8,555 nt of DNA from Limnohabitans sp. (GTDB lineage: Bacteria; Pseudomonadota; Gammaproteobacteria; Burkholderiales; Burkholderiaceae_C): assembly GCA_021731425.1 (NCBI GenBank), contig JAKFXJ010000317.1:1-8555 (forward strand), read 5' to 3'. This document shows positions 1 to 6,979 of this stretch, piece by piece. The position numbers were made by a program, and so were the translations under genes. The stretch's first letter is position 1. Each line of letters begins with the position of its first letter. The notes beneath the pieces were generated by a model, which was given only the letters and a program-made list of their open reading frames with translations, ran no database searches and was not told the DNA's origin.

Positions 1-317
1 GGCGAATCGCCATGCTCAAGCGCGGCCAGTTGCTGGCTTTGGAGCGCACATCCGATTTGCTCCGTTCAGCCACCAGCCAGGTGCTGCGCTTCAAGCTCGA
101 CGGCGACTTGCCGCCTGCTGTGGCAGCGATGGCCCGTGTTACGGGTCGCATCGTGCAATTGCCGGTGCACAACGCGGTCGAGATCGAAAACCATCTCGCC
201 ACCATTCGCACTGCTGGCTTGGTTGCTGAAGACGTGGAAATTCGCCAAGCTGATCTGGAAGACGTGTTTCTTGAAGTCATGAACCGCAAACAAACCGCTT
301 CGGGAGCCCTGGCATGA
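1..317 (+). CDS. ABC transporter ATP-binding protein, C-terminal part (5' end outside window)
   Basis: This is the last 104 codons of an ATPase subunit, read in the frame beginning at base 3 and ending in TGA at 315-317. The visible protein opens with RIAMLKRGQLLAL, which matches the stretch just after the H-loop in ABC ATPases (usual form: DRVAII..G.L.A). It ends with the helical C-terminal tail typical of ABC-2 exporter ATPases (ADLEDVFLEVMNRK, like the 'LEDVFLELT' tail of the YadG/CcmA/DrrA type). Walker A, signature and Walker B motifs would lie upstream and cannot be checked. The ATG at base 12 is an internal methionine, not the start. The stop overlaps the permease start by 4 bases (ATGA), so the two subunits are almost certainly co-translated parts of one exporter. 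The substrate is unknown. Confidence 0.9.
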   Translation, partial: RIAMLKRGQLLALERTSDLLRSATSQVLRFKLDGDLPPAVAAMARVTGRIVQLPVHNAVEIENHLATIRTAGLVAEDVEIRQADLEDVFLEVMNRKQTASGALA

Positions 318-1069
318 CCGGCTGGCAAACCCTGCTCTACAAAGAGGTGCTGCGTTTTTGGAAAGTGGCTTTCCAGACGGTGGGCGCACCTGTGCTGACC
401 TCGGTGTTGTACATGCTCATCTTCGGCCATGTGCTCGAAGACCACGTCAAGGTCTACGACAGTGTGGCCTACACCTCGTTTTTGCTGCCGGGCCTGATGA
501 TGATGGGTGTGCTGCAAAACGCTTTTGCCAACAGCTCGTCGAGCTTGGTGCAAAGCAAGATCATGGGCAGCCTGGTGTTTTTGTTGCTCACCCCCCTGTC
601 GCACCGCAGCTGGTTTGTGGCCTATGTGGGTTCTTCGGTGGTGCGCGGCCTGGCCGTTGGTGTGGGCGTGTTTGTCATCACCGGCTGGATGGTCAACATC
701 ACCTTCGTCAACCCGTTTTGGATTTTGGCCTTTGCCGTCATGGGCGCGGCTTTGATGGGTGCATTGGGTGTGATTGCCGGGCTGTGGGCTGAGAAGTTTG
801 ACCAGATGGCCGCCTTCCAGAATTTCATCATCATGCCCATGACGTTTTTGTCGGGTGTGTTTTATTCCATCCAGTCCTTGCCGCCGTTCTGGCAAAAGCT
901 CAGCCACCTGAACCCGTTTTTCTACATGATCGATGGCTTTCGTTATGGCTTTTTTGGCCAAAGCGATGTTTCGCCTTGGCTCAGTCTGGCGGTGGTGGGC
1001 ATCGCCTTGGCCGCCATCAGTGCCTTGACCCTTCACCTTTTGCGCATCGGCTACAAAATCCGAAGCTGA
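314..1069 (+). CDS. ABC-2 type transporter permease (YadH/NodJ-like)
   Basis: A 251-residue inner-membrane permease that pairs with the preceding ATPase. About six hydrophobic segments are visible, at roughly residues 24-41, 54-71, 107-128, 134-157, 168-186 and 222-243, as expected for the ABC-2 membrane family. The family signature lies in the C-terminal half: FIIMPMTFLSGVFYSIQSLP (171-190), followed by a conserved loop with LNPFFYMIDGFRYGFFG (199-215). Length is normal for YadH-like proteins (about 250-260). The start at 314 overlaps the ATPase stop in ATGA, and the first residues (MTGWQTLLYKEVLRFW) form the usual amphipathic N-terminal helix before the first membrane segment. The family includes exporters of polysaccharides, lipids and drugs. 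The sequence does not reveal the substrate; the envelope-gene neighbourhood only hints at an envelope role. Confidence 0.93.
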   Translation: MTGWQTLLYKEVLRFWKVAFQTVGAPVLTSVLYMLIFGHVLEDHVKVYDSVAYTSFLLPGLMMMGVLQNAFANSSSSLVQSKIMGSLVFLLLTPLSHRSWFVAYVGSSVVRGLAVGVGVFVITGWMVNITFVNPFWILAFAVMGAALMGALGVIAGLWAEKFDQMAAFQNFIIMPMTFLSGVFYSIQSLPPFWQKLSHLNPFFYMIDGFRYGFFGQSDVSPWLSLAVVGIALAAISALTLHLLRIGYKIRS

Positions 1070-1075
1070 ACCCCC

Positions 1076-1318
1076 ATGAACGCTGAGCAACTCCAAGCCA
1101 TCATCGCCGCAGGCCTTTCGTGCACCCACCTCACGGTGGAGGGCGATGGCCGCCACTGGAGCGCCGTGGTCGTGTCTGAAACCTTTGCTGGTATGCGCCC
1201 CATTGCGCGGCACCAACGGGTGTACGCCACGTTGGGCCAAAAAATGCACACCGACGAGGTCCACGCCTTGTCGATGAAAACCTACACGCCCGCCGAATGG
1301 GCTGCGCAATCGAAGTAA
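1076..1318 (+). CDS. ibaG: BolA/IbaG family protein
   Basis: An 80-residue BolA-fold protein. The N-terminal half has VEGDGRHWSAVVVSETFAGM, close to the IbaG form (VSGDGSHFQ...F.GM). The middle has RHQRVYATLG with the conserved His of the family. The end has VHALSMKTYTPAEWAAQ, the hallmark 'HALS.K.YTP.EW' of IbaG/BolA. Family members bind monothiol glutaredoxins and [2Fe-2S] clusters, and IbaG in E. coli is linked to acid stress; both points are family knowledge, not seen here. It starts 6 bases after the permease stop with no clear Shine-Dalgarno, so translation probably depends on readthrough from the permease. It lies 38 bases before murA, the same ibaG-murA adjacency as in E. coli, which favours IbaG over BolA proper. 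Confidence 0.93.
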   Translation: MNAEQLQAIIAAGLSCTHLTVEGDGRHWSAVVVSETFAGMRPIARHQRVYATLGQKMHTDEVHALSMKTYTPAEWAAQSK

Positions 1319-1320
1319 AA

Positions 1321-1336
1321 CGAAGGCCTTCGGGCC
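1321..1336 (+). other. Small palindrome / GGCC-UUCG-GGCC hairpin in the ibaG-murA gap
   Basis: The 38-base gap between ibaG and murA starts with a perfect 12-base palindrome (CGAAGGCCTTCG, 1321-1332). Overlapping it is GGCC-TTCG-GGCC (1325-1336), which in RNA would form a 4-bp all-GC stem capped by a canonical C(UUCG)G tetraloop. No U-run follows, so it does not look like an intrinsic terminator. It could be a transcript stability or pausing element, or chance in GC-rich DNA. The structure is visible in the sequence; any function is inference. Confidence 0.35.
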
Positions 1337-1356
1337 ACAACGCACCGACCTGACCC

Positions 1357-2622
1357 ATGGACAAACTGAAAATTCGCGGTGGCCACCGCCTGCAAGGCAC
1401 GCTCGATGTGTCGGGCGCTAAAAACGCTGCCCTGCCCGAGTTGTGCGCCGCTTTGCTGAGCGCCGAGCCCGTCACGCTGGCCAATGTGCCGCGCCTGCAA
1501 GACGTCTCGACCATGCTCAAGCTGATCCGCAACATGGGCGTGACGGCCGAGCACCATGAAGACGGTCGCGTCACGCTGAACGCCGGGGCTTTGAACAACC
1601 CCGAAGCGCCCTATGAGTTGGTGAAAACCATGCGGGCCTCGGTGCTGGCACTGGGCCCCTTGTTGGCCCGTTTTGGCCACGCCAAGGTGTCTCTGCCCGG
1701 CGGTTGCGCCATTGGCTCGCGCCCGGTCGACCAGCACATCAAAGGCCTGCAGGCCATGGGTGCGGTCATCACGGTGGACCACGGTTACATGTTGGCCAGC
1801 TTGCCCGAAGGCCGCACGCGCCTCAAAGGGGCACGCATCACCACCGACATGGTCACCGTCACCGGCACTGAAAACTTCATGATGGCCGCGGCTTTGGCCG
1901 AAGGCGAGACGGTGCTCGAAAACGCAGCCCAAGAGCCCGAGATTCCTGACCTGGCTGAGATGCTCATCAAAATGGGCGCGAAGATCGAAGGCCACGGCAC
2001 GCGCCGTATCCGCATTCAGGGTGTGGACCGTTTGCACGGCTGCGAGCACCAGGTGGTGGCCGACCGCATCGAAGCGGGCACCTTCCTTTGCGCTGTCGCT
2101 GCGACAGGCGGCGACGTGGTCTTGCGTCATGGCCGCGCCGACCACCTCGAAGTGGTCATCGAAAAGCTGCGGGACGCCGGGGCCACCATCGAGGCAGGTG
2201 ATGACTTCATCCGCGTCAAGGCCGGTGGCCGCCTGAAAGCCCAGAGCTTTCGCACCACCGAATACCCGGGCTTTCCGACCGACATGCAGGCGCAGTTCAT
2301 GGCGCTCAACTGCATTGCGCAGGGCGCGAGCAAGGTGACCGAAACGATTTTTGAAAACCGCTTCATGCACGTCAACGAGCTGGTGCGCTTGGGTGCGCAC
2401 ATCCAGATTGACGGCAAAGTCTCGGTGATCGAGGGCGTGGAAAAGTTGTCGGGCGCCACCGTGATGGCCACCGATTTGCGGGCTTCGGCCAGCTTGGTGA
2501 TAGCAGGCTTGGTGGCCGAGGGCGAAACCATCGTCGACCGTATTTACCACCTGGACCGCGGCTATGACCGCATGGAATTGAAACTGCGCGGCCTGGGTGC
2601 CGACATTGAAAGAGTGAAATGA
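1357..2622 (+). CDS. murA: UDP-N-acetylglucosamine 1-carboxyvinyltransferase (MurA)
   Basis: A 421-residue cytoplasmic enzyme that transfers enolpyruvate from PEP to UDP-GlcNAc, the first committed step of peptidoglycan synthesis. Full length for the family (about 418-420). Visible family marks are SGAKNAALP with the substrate-contacting Lys22 and Asn23; TMRAS with Arg93; the active-site loop [14 protein letters not shown] with Cys117, the residue that fosfomycin alkylates; and FPTDMQAQF with the catalytic Asp309. Cys at 117 (not Asp) predicts a fosfomycin-sensitive enzyme by family knowledge. The start MDKLKIRGG is the usual MurA N-terminus; no convincing Shine-Dalgarno precedes it. The stop overlaps the hisG start (ATGA), tying cell-wall and histidine genes together at the level of translation. 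Confidence 0.98.
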   Translation: MDKLKIRGGHRLQGTLDVSGAKNAALPELCAALLSAEPVTLANVPRLQDVSTMLKLIRNMGVTAEHHEDGRVTLNAGALNNPEAPYELVKTMRASVLALGPLLARFGHAKVSLPGGCAIGSRPVDQHIKGLQAMGAVITVDHGYMLASLPEGRTRLKGARITTDMVTVTGTENFMMAAALAEGETVLENAAQEPEIPDLAEMLIKMGAKIEGHGTRRIRIQGVDRLHGCEHQVVADRIEAGTFLCAVAATGGDVVLRHGRADHLEVVIEKLRDAGATIEAGDDFIRVKAGGRLKAQSFRTTEYPGFPTDMQAQFMALNCIAQGASKVTETIFENRFMHVNELVRLGAHIQIDGKVSVIEGVEKLSGATVMATDLRASASLVIAGLVAEGETIVDRIYHLDRGYDRMELKLRGLGADIERVK

Positions 2623-3260
2623 TCACGCTGGCCCTGTCCAAAGGACGCATCTTTGACGAAACCTTGCCGCTGCTCAAAGCTGCGGGCATCGAGGTGCTGG
2701 AAGACCCCGAGAAATCGCGCAAGCTGATCTTGCCCACCAACCAGCCCAACGTGCGTGTGGTGCTGGTGCGGGCCAGCGACGTGCCCACCTATGTTGAATA
2801 CGGTGGCGCCGATTTGGGTGTGACGGGTTTGGACACGCTGATTGAGCACGGAGGCCAGGGCCTGTACCAGCCTCTGGATCTGAACATCGCCAAATGCCGC
2901 ATGAGCGTGGCGGTGCGGGCCGATGATGACTACGCGGCGCTGGTGCGCACCGGGGCTCGCCTGAAAGTGGCCACCAAATACACGACCATCGCCCGCGATT
3001 TCTTTGCCACCAAAGGCGTGCACGTCGACCTGATCAAGCTCTACGGCAGCATGGAGCTGGCCCCGCTCACAGGCCTTGCCGATGCCATTGTTGATCTGGT
3101 GTCCACCGGTAACACGCTCAAGGCCAACCATTTGGTCGAGGTCGAACGCATCATGGACATCAGCTCGCGCTTGGTCGTCAACCAAGCCGCGCTCAAGCTC
3201 AAGCAAGCGCCGATCCGCGCCATCATCGACGCCTTTGCGGGCGCAGTGAAGAAAGACTGA
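2619..3260 (+). CDS. hisG: ATP phosphoribosyltransferase, catalytic subunit, short form (HisG-S)
   Basis: A 213-residue enzyme that condenses ATP and PRPP to phosphoribosyl-ATP, the first step of histidine synthesis. Typical segments are [15 protein letters not shown] (5-19), [14 protein letters not shown] (61-74), and the PRPP-binding signature around [20 protein letters not shown] (146-165) continuing TLKAN. The protein stops at about 210 residues and lacks the C-terminal regulatory domain (about 80 residues) of the long E. coli-type enzyme. Short HisG proteins act with HisZ, a histidyl-tRNA-synthetase paralogue that provides activation and feedback control; hisZ is not in this window. The start overlaps the murA stop in ATGA, and a purine-rich stretch (2609-2614) inside murA can serve as a weak ribosome site. 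Confidence 0.97.
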   Translation: MITLALSKGRIFDETLPLLKAAGIEVLEDPEKSRKLILPTNQPNVRVVLVRASDVPTYVEYGGADLGVTGLDTLIEHGGQGLYQPLDLNIAKCRMSVAVRADDDYAALVRTGARLKVATKYTTIARDFFATKGVHVDLIKLYGSMELAPLTGLADAIVDLVSTGNTLKANHLVEVERIMDISSRLVVNQAALKLKQAPIRAIIDAFAGAVKKD

Positions 3261-3262
3261 AC

Positions 3263-4606
3263 ATGGGATTGCACGCCAAACCTTTGCAACTGAACACGGC
3301 CGATGCCGGTTTTGAAGCGGCCTTTGCGGCCCGCCTGCATTGGTCTGCCGACACCGACGCCGCCATTGAGCAGCGCGTGGCCGACATTCTGGCCGACGTG
3401 CAAAAGCGTGGCGATGCGGCCGTGCTCGATTACACCCAGCGCTTTGACGGCCTGCAAGCGCCCGACGTGAAAGCTTTGGAGATTACCCAGGCCGAACTGA
3501 AAGCGGCACTCGACAGCCTGCCCGCGGTGCAGCGCGAGGCCTTGCAAGCCGCTGCCGTCCGTGTGCGCCAATACCACGAAGCCCAAAAGAAAGCGTCTGG
3601 CGAGAGTTGGAGCTACCGCGACGAAGACGGCACGCTGCTCGGCCAAAAAGTCACACCACTCGACCGCGTGGGCATCTACGTGCCCGGTGGCAAAGCCGCT
3701 TACCCCTCTTCGGTGTTGATGAACGCCATTCCCGCCCATGTGGCGGGTGTGCAAGAGATCATCATGGTTGTGCCCACACCACAAGGCGTGCGCAATTCAC
3801 TGGTGCTGGCCGCCGCCTGTGTGGCCGGTGTGAGCCGCGCCTTCACCGTGGGTGGTGCACAAGCCGTGGCGGCATTGGCTTACGGCACCGCCACCATCCC
3901 CAAGGTGGACAAGATCACTGGGCCAGGCAACGCCTATGTGGCCAGCGCCAAAAAACGCGTGTTCGGCACCGTGGGCATCGACATGATCGCGGGCCCCTCA
4001 GAAATTTTGGTTTTGGCCGATGGCAGCACGCCCGCCGAATGGGTGGCGATGGATTTGTTCAGCCAGGCGGAACACGACGAGTTGGCGCAAAGCATTTTGC
4101 TGTGCCCCGATGCGGCCTACATTGCCGAGGTGCAGGCCGCCATTGACCGCCTCTTGCCCGCTATGCCCCGGTGCGAGATCATCGCCAAGTCGCTCAACGA
4201 CCGAGGTGCTTTGATCTTGACGCGCAACATGGAAGAAGCCTGCGCCATCAGCAACCGCATCGCGCCCGAGCACCTGGAGGTGTCGAGCAGCGAGCCGCAC
4301 CGCTGGGAGCCGTTGTTGCGCCACGCGGGGGCGATCTTTTTGGGTGCTTTCACCAGCGAGTCTTTGGGCGACTACTGTGCGGGTCCCAACCACGTCTTGC
4401 CCACCAGCGGCACGGCGCGTTTCTCCTCGCCTTTGGGCGTGTACGACTTCCAAAAACGCAGCAGCCTGATCGAGGTGAGCGAAGCCGGTGCGCAGCCGCT
4501 GGGCCGCATTGCCGCCGAGCTGGCTTATGGCGAAGGCCTGCAAGCGCACGCCCGCGCCGCCGAATTGCGCTTGAACCCTGTTCCCCCCATGCGAGAGCCG
4601 ACATGA
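3263..4606 (+). CDS. hisD: Histidinol dehydrogenase (HisD)
   Basis: A 447-residue zinc enzyme that oxidises L-histidinol to L-histidine in two NAD-dependent steps, the end of the pathway. Visible motifs are [16 protein letters not shown] (139-154), ITGPGNAYV (218-226), [14 protein letters not shown] (240-253), SQAEHDE with the zinc ligands Gln268 and His271, RIAPEHLE with the catalytic Glu336-His337 pair, GDYCAGPNH with zinc ligand Asp370, and [11 protein letters not shown] with His429 as the last ligand. All expected catalytic and zinc residues are present. It is slightly longer than the E. coli enzyme (434), from a longer N-terminus and a proline-rich tail ([10 protein letters not shown]). 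It starts 2 bases after hisG, with a purine-rich site at 3248-3255, and its stop overlaps the hisC start (ATGA). Confidence 0.98.
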   Translation: MGLHAKPLQLNTADAGFEAAFAARLHWSADTDAAIEQRVADILADVQKRGDAAVLDYTQRFDGLQAPDVKALEITQAELKAALDSLPAVQREALQAAAVRVRQYHEAQKKASGESWSYRDEDGTLLGQKVTPLDRVGIYVPGGKAAYPSSVLMNAIPAHVAGVQEIIMVVPTPQGVRNSLVLAAACVAGVSRAFTVGGAQAVAALAYGTATIPKVDKITGPGNAYVASAKKRVFGTVGIDMIAGPSEILVLADGSTPAEWVAMDLFSQAEHDELAQSILLCPDAAYIAEVQAAIDRLLPAMPRCEIIAKSLNDRGALILTRNMEEACAISNRIAPEHLEVSSSEPHRWEPLLRHAGAIFLGAFTSESLGDYCAGPNHVLPTSGTARFSSPLGVYDFQKRSSLIEVSEAGAQPLGRIAAELAYGEGLQAHARAAELRLNPVPPMREPT

Positions 4607-5685
4607 CCGTGAGCCCCCAACTGATGCAACGCATCCGCCAGGACGTGAAGTCCATGCACGCCTACGCCATCCAGGACTCGGTGGGCATGGTCAAGCTCGA
4701 TGCGATGGAAAACCCACACCGCCTGCCAGCAGAGCTGCAAAAAGCTCTGGGCGAGCGACTGGGGGCCTTGGCGCTCAACCGCTACCCCGATGGCCGTGTG
4801 AACGAGCTGCGCCATGCGCTGGCAAGTTACGCAAGCATGCCCGAAGGCTTCGACATCATGCTGGGCAATGGATCGGATGAATTGATCTCTTTGCTGGCGA
4901 TGGCTTGCGATGTGCCTGGCGCCTCCATCCTGTCGCCCTTGCCCGGCTTTGTGATGTACGCCATGAGCGCCCAGTTGCAAGGCTTGGCCTTCCACGGTGT
5001 GCCGCTCACAGCCGACTTTGAACTTGACGAAGCCGCCATGTTGGCCGCGATTGCCGAGCACAAGCCATCCATCGTCTACCTGGCGTACCCCAACAACCCC
5101 ACCGGCAACCTGTGGAACGACGACACGATCGAAAAGATCGTCTTGGCTCAAGGTGCACAAGGCGGCCTGGTGGTCATGGACGAGGCCTACCAACCTTTTG
5201 CTAGCCGCAGCTACATCGACCGCATCACGCGCCATTCGCACGTCTTGCTCATGCGCACGCTGTCCAAGTTTGGCCTGGCCGGGGTGCGTCTGGGCTACAT
5301 GATCGGCCCTCAAGCGCTGATCGCTGAAATCGACAAAGTGCGCCCGCCCTACAACATCAGTGTGCTGAATTACGAGTGCGCTCTGTTTGCTTTGGAGCAC
5401 ACCGAGGTGTTTGCTGCGCAAGCCAAAGACCTGCGCGAGCAGCGCACCCGTCTGCTGAAAGAACTGTCCGCCATGCCCGGCGTCACCCCCTTCCCGAGCG
5501 AAGCCAACATGATTTTGGCCCGAGTGCCCGATGCGGCCAAAACCTTTGACGGTTTGAAGGCGCACGGTGTGCTGATCAAGAACATTTCTAAAATGCACCC
5601 ATTGCTGGCCAATTGCCTGCGCTTGACGGTGGGCACCGCCGCAGAAAACGACCAACTCCTCGCCGCTTTGAAAGCCTCCTTATGA
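4603..5685 (+). CDS. hisC: Histidinol-phosphate aminotransferase (HisC)
   Basis: A 360-residue PLP enzyme of aminotransferase fold type I, converting imidazole-acetol phosphate and glutamate to histidinol phosphate. Motifs are [16 protein letters not shown] (58-73), [11 protein letters not shown] (88-98), [10 protein letters not shown] (162-171), VMDEAYQPF with Asp193 and Tyr196, [14 protein letters not shown] with the PLP-linked Lys222 and Arg229, and NCLRLTVG with the substrate-carboxylate Arg340. The frame stays open far upstream into hisD, but the ATG at 4603 is the sensible start: the protein then begins [18 protein letters not shown] as in relatives, has normal length, and overlaps the hisD stop in ATGA. 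A GAGAG stretch (4593-4597) lies 5 bases before it. Relatives can also act on aromatic substrates; the his context argues for HisC. Confidence 0.97.
   Translation: MTVSPQLMQRIRQDVKSMHAYAIQDSVGMVKLDAMENPHRLPAELQKALGERLGALALNRYPDGRVNELRHALASYASMPEGFDIMLGNGSDELISLLAMACDVPGASILSPLPGFVMYAMSAQLQGLAFHGVPLTADFELDEAAMLAAIAEHKPSIVYLAYPNNPTGNLWNDDTIEKIVLAQGAQGGLVVMDEAYQPFASRSYIDRITRHSHVLLMRTLSKFGLAGVRLGYMIGPQALIAEIDKVRPPYNISVLNYECALFALEHTEVFAAQAKDLREQRTRLLKELSAMPGVTPFPSEANMILARVPDAAKTFDGLKAHGVLIKNISKMHPLLANCLRLTVGTAAENDQLLAALKASL
5675..5682 (+). other. CCTCCTTA, same as the 16S rRNA 3' tail, at the hisC/hisB junction
   Basis: The last hisC codons (Ala-Ser-Leu) read CCTCCTTA, identical to the well-known anti-Shine-Dalgarno tail of bacterial 16S rRNA. 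It ends on the first base of the hisB ATG. So the hisB start has no purine-rich ribosome site of its own and must rely on ribosomes finishing hisC. The octamer could also pair with a Shine-Dalgarno elsewhere in the mRNA. The match is directly visible; a regulatory role is speculative and chance is likely. Confidence 0.2.
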
Positions 5686-6272
5686 ACCGCACCGCTGCAG
5701 TCACCCGCAAGACGGCCGAGACGAACATCCGTGTCGCCATCAACCTCGACGGCACGGGCCAGGCCAAGCTGGCTTCGGGCATCGGTTTTCTGGACCACAT
5801 GCTCGACCAGATTGCCCGTCATGGCTTGATCGACATGGACATCGCGTGCGAAGGCGACCTGCACATCGACGGCCATCACACCGTCGAAGACATCGGCATC
5901 ACCTTGGGCCAGGCGTTTGCCCAAGCCATGGGTGACAAAAAAGGTATCCGCCGCTATGGCCACGCCTATGTGCCGCTCGACGAAGCTTTGAGCCGCGTGG
6001 TGGTGGATTTTTCGGGCCGCCCCGGTCTGCACATGGATGTGAACTTCACTTCCGGCTCTTTGGGCTCGCTCGACACACAACTGGTTTATGAGTTCTTCCA
6101 GGGCTTTGTGAACCACGCGCTGTGCACGCTGCACATCGACAACCTCAAGGGTGTGAACGCGCACCACCAGTGCGAAACCATCTTCAAGGCCTTTGCCCGC
6201 GCCGTGCGTGCTGCGCTCGAACTCGATCCGCGATCGGCAGGTGTGATCCCTTCCACCAAAGGAAGTCTCTGA
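5682..6272 (+). CDS. hisB: Imidazoleglycerol-phosphate dehydratase (HisB), monofunctional
   Basis: A 196-residue manganese enzyme that dehydrates imidazole-glycerol phosphate to imidazole-acetol phosphate. Metal-binding motifs of the family are present: [14 protein letters not shown] (35-48, His39), [11 protein letters not shown] (63-73, His65, His66, Glu69) and the second repeat [10 protein letters not shown] (159-168, His161, His162, Glu165). Arg113 and the [10 protein letters not shown] stretch follow the usual pattern. There is no N-terminal HAD phosphatase domain as in E. coli HisB, so histidinol phosphate must be dephosphorylated by a separate enzyme not in this window. The frame is open upstream to 5613, but the ATG at 5682 gives normal length, the expected [15 protein letters not shown]-terminus, and a 4-base overlap with the hisC stop. 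Confidence 0.97.
   Translation: MNRTAAVTRKTAETNIRVAINLDGTGQAKLASGIGFLDHMLDQIARHGLIDMDIACEGDLHIDGHHTVEDIGITLGQAFAQAMGDKKGIRRYGHAYVPLDEALSRVVVDFSGRPGLHMDVNFTSGSLGSLDTQLVYEFFQGFVNHALCTLHIDNLKGVNAHHQCETIFKAFARAVRAALELDPRSAGVIPSTKGSL
6261..6265 (+). promoter_or_regulatory. Ribosome binding site for hisH
   Basis: GGAAG within an AAAGGAAG run lies 9 bases before the hisH ATG (6275), inside the last codons of hisB. It is the clearest Shine-Dalgarno-like site in the window; other starts have only weak purine stretches or none. It supports 6275 as the hisH start over the open frame further upstream. Confidence 0.6.
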
Positions 6273-6274
6273 GC

Positions 6275-6931
6275 ATGAGCGTCAACCGCGTCGCTGTTGT
6301 GGACTACGGCATGGGCAACCTGCGCTCTGTGGCGCAGGCGGTGATGCATGCCGCCTCCAGCGTGGACCATGCCGAAGTGACCGTCACGTCTGACCCGCAA
6401 GTGGTGCGTGACGCGCACCGGGTGGTCTTGCCGGGGCAGGGCGCCATGCCCGACTGCATGCGCGAATTGCGCGAGTCCGGCTTGCTGGACGCTGTGCTCG
6501 AAGCCGCCGCCAGCAAACCCCTGTTTGGTGTGTGTGTGGGCATGCAAATGTTGCTGGACCACAGCGACGAGGGCGACACGCCCGGCTTGGGTCTGATCCC
6601 TGGGCGCGTGGTCAAGTTCGATTTGGCTGGACGCATCCAGCCCGATGGCACCCGCTACAAAGTGCCACAAATGGGCTGGAACCAGGTTTGGCAAGACCAA
6701 CCAGCGCATGCACTGTGGCACGGCGTGGAAGACGGCAGCTGGTATTATTTTGTGCACAGCTTCTATGCCCAGGTGGCCAATCAGGCGCACAGCGCGGCCC
6801 AGACCGATTACGGCGGCCGCTTTGCTTGCGCCATTGCCCGTGACAATATTTTTGCCACCCAGTTTCACCCCGAAAAAAGCGCGGCCCAGGGCTTGGCCTT
6901 GTTCCGCAATTTCCTCCACTGGCAGCCTTGA
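6275..6931 (+). CDS. hisH: Imidazole glycerol phosphate synthase, glutaminase subunit (HisH)
   Basis: A 218-residue class I glutamine amidotransferase that releases ammonia from glutamine and passes it to HisF, which makes IGP and AICAR. Visible marks are [12 protein letters not shown] (8-19), [12 protein letters not shown] (51-62, oxyanion region), the nucleophile elbow [10 protein letters not shown] with Cys87, PQMGWNQV (131-138), YYFVHSFYA (157-165), and ATQFHPEKS with His198 and Glu200 completing the triad. Length is normal (about 200-220). It starts 2 bases after the hisB stop with a good ribosome site. The partner HisF is not in the window; it would be expected downstream. No marC-like gene lies between hisB and hisH, as is found in some relatives. 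Confidence 0.97.
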   Translation: MSVNRVAVVDYGMGNLRSVAQAVMHAASSVDHAEVTVTSDPQVVRDAHRVVLPGQGAMPDCMRELRESGLLDAVLEAAASKPLFGVCVGMQMLLDHSDEGDTPGLGLIPGRVVKFDLAGRIQPDGTRYKVPQMGWNQVWQDQPAHALWHGVEDGSWYYFVHSFYAQVANQAHSAAQTDYGGRFACAIARDNIFATQFHPEKSAAQGLALFRNFLHWQP

Positions 6932-6979
6932 GAAGTTTTCACTGCCGTTTTTCAGCCCCTCAGCCTTTTTTAATTCGCC
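6932..6979 (+). other. T-rich hisH-hisA spacer
   Basis: A 48-base spacer, the largest gap in the window, and clearly richer in T than its surroundings, with runs of four, five and six T. TCAGCC occurs twice, 8 bases apart (6952-6957 and 6960-6965), the second followed directly by six T. I see no stable hairpin before the T-runs, so an intrinsic terminator is not supported, and no convincing -35/-10 pair. No Shine-Dalgarno precedes hisA. It could hold a weak internal promoter or a processing site; this is not established. Confidence 0.3.

Noticed and set aside
12..14. ATG at base 12 as the start of a small 101-residue gene
   Set aside because: The frame is open to the window edge and the residues before the Met (R-I-A) continue the ABC ATPase pattern; it is an internal Met of a truncated gene.
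1321..1336. The hairpin before murA as a Rho-independent terminator
   Set aside because: The stem is only 4 bp and is followed by ACAACGC rather than a T-run.
1282..2550. A 422-residue open frame on the - strand opposite murA
   Set aside because: It lies fully within murA on the opposite strand, has low-complexity His/Ala/Gln composition and no recognisable domain.
4171..4602. Upstream open extension of hisC as a longer 504-residue protein
   Set aside because: The extra 144 residues are Arg/His-rich, read out of frame through hisD, and have no counterpart in HisC; the ATG at 4603 gives normal length and an ATGA overlap.
4525..5655. A 376-residue open frame on the - strand opposite hisC
   Set aside because: Antisense to a clear HisC with all catalytic residues; composition typical of a shadow frame.
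6122..6274. Upstream open extension of hisH
   Set aside because: The extension reads through hisB out of frame; the GGAAG site and the [15 protein letters not shown] start place hisH at 6275.
6961..6971. The T-run before hisA as a terminator for hisH
   Set aside because: No inverted repeat able to form a stem directly precedes the T-run; only a direct repeat of TCAGCC is present.
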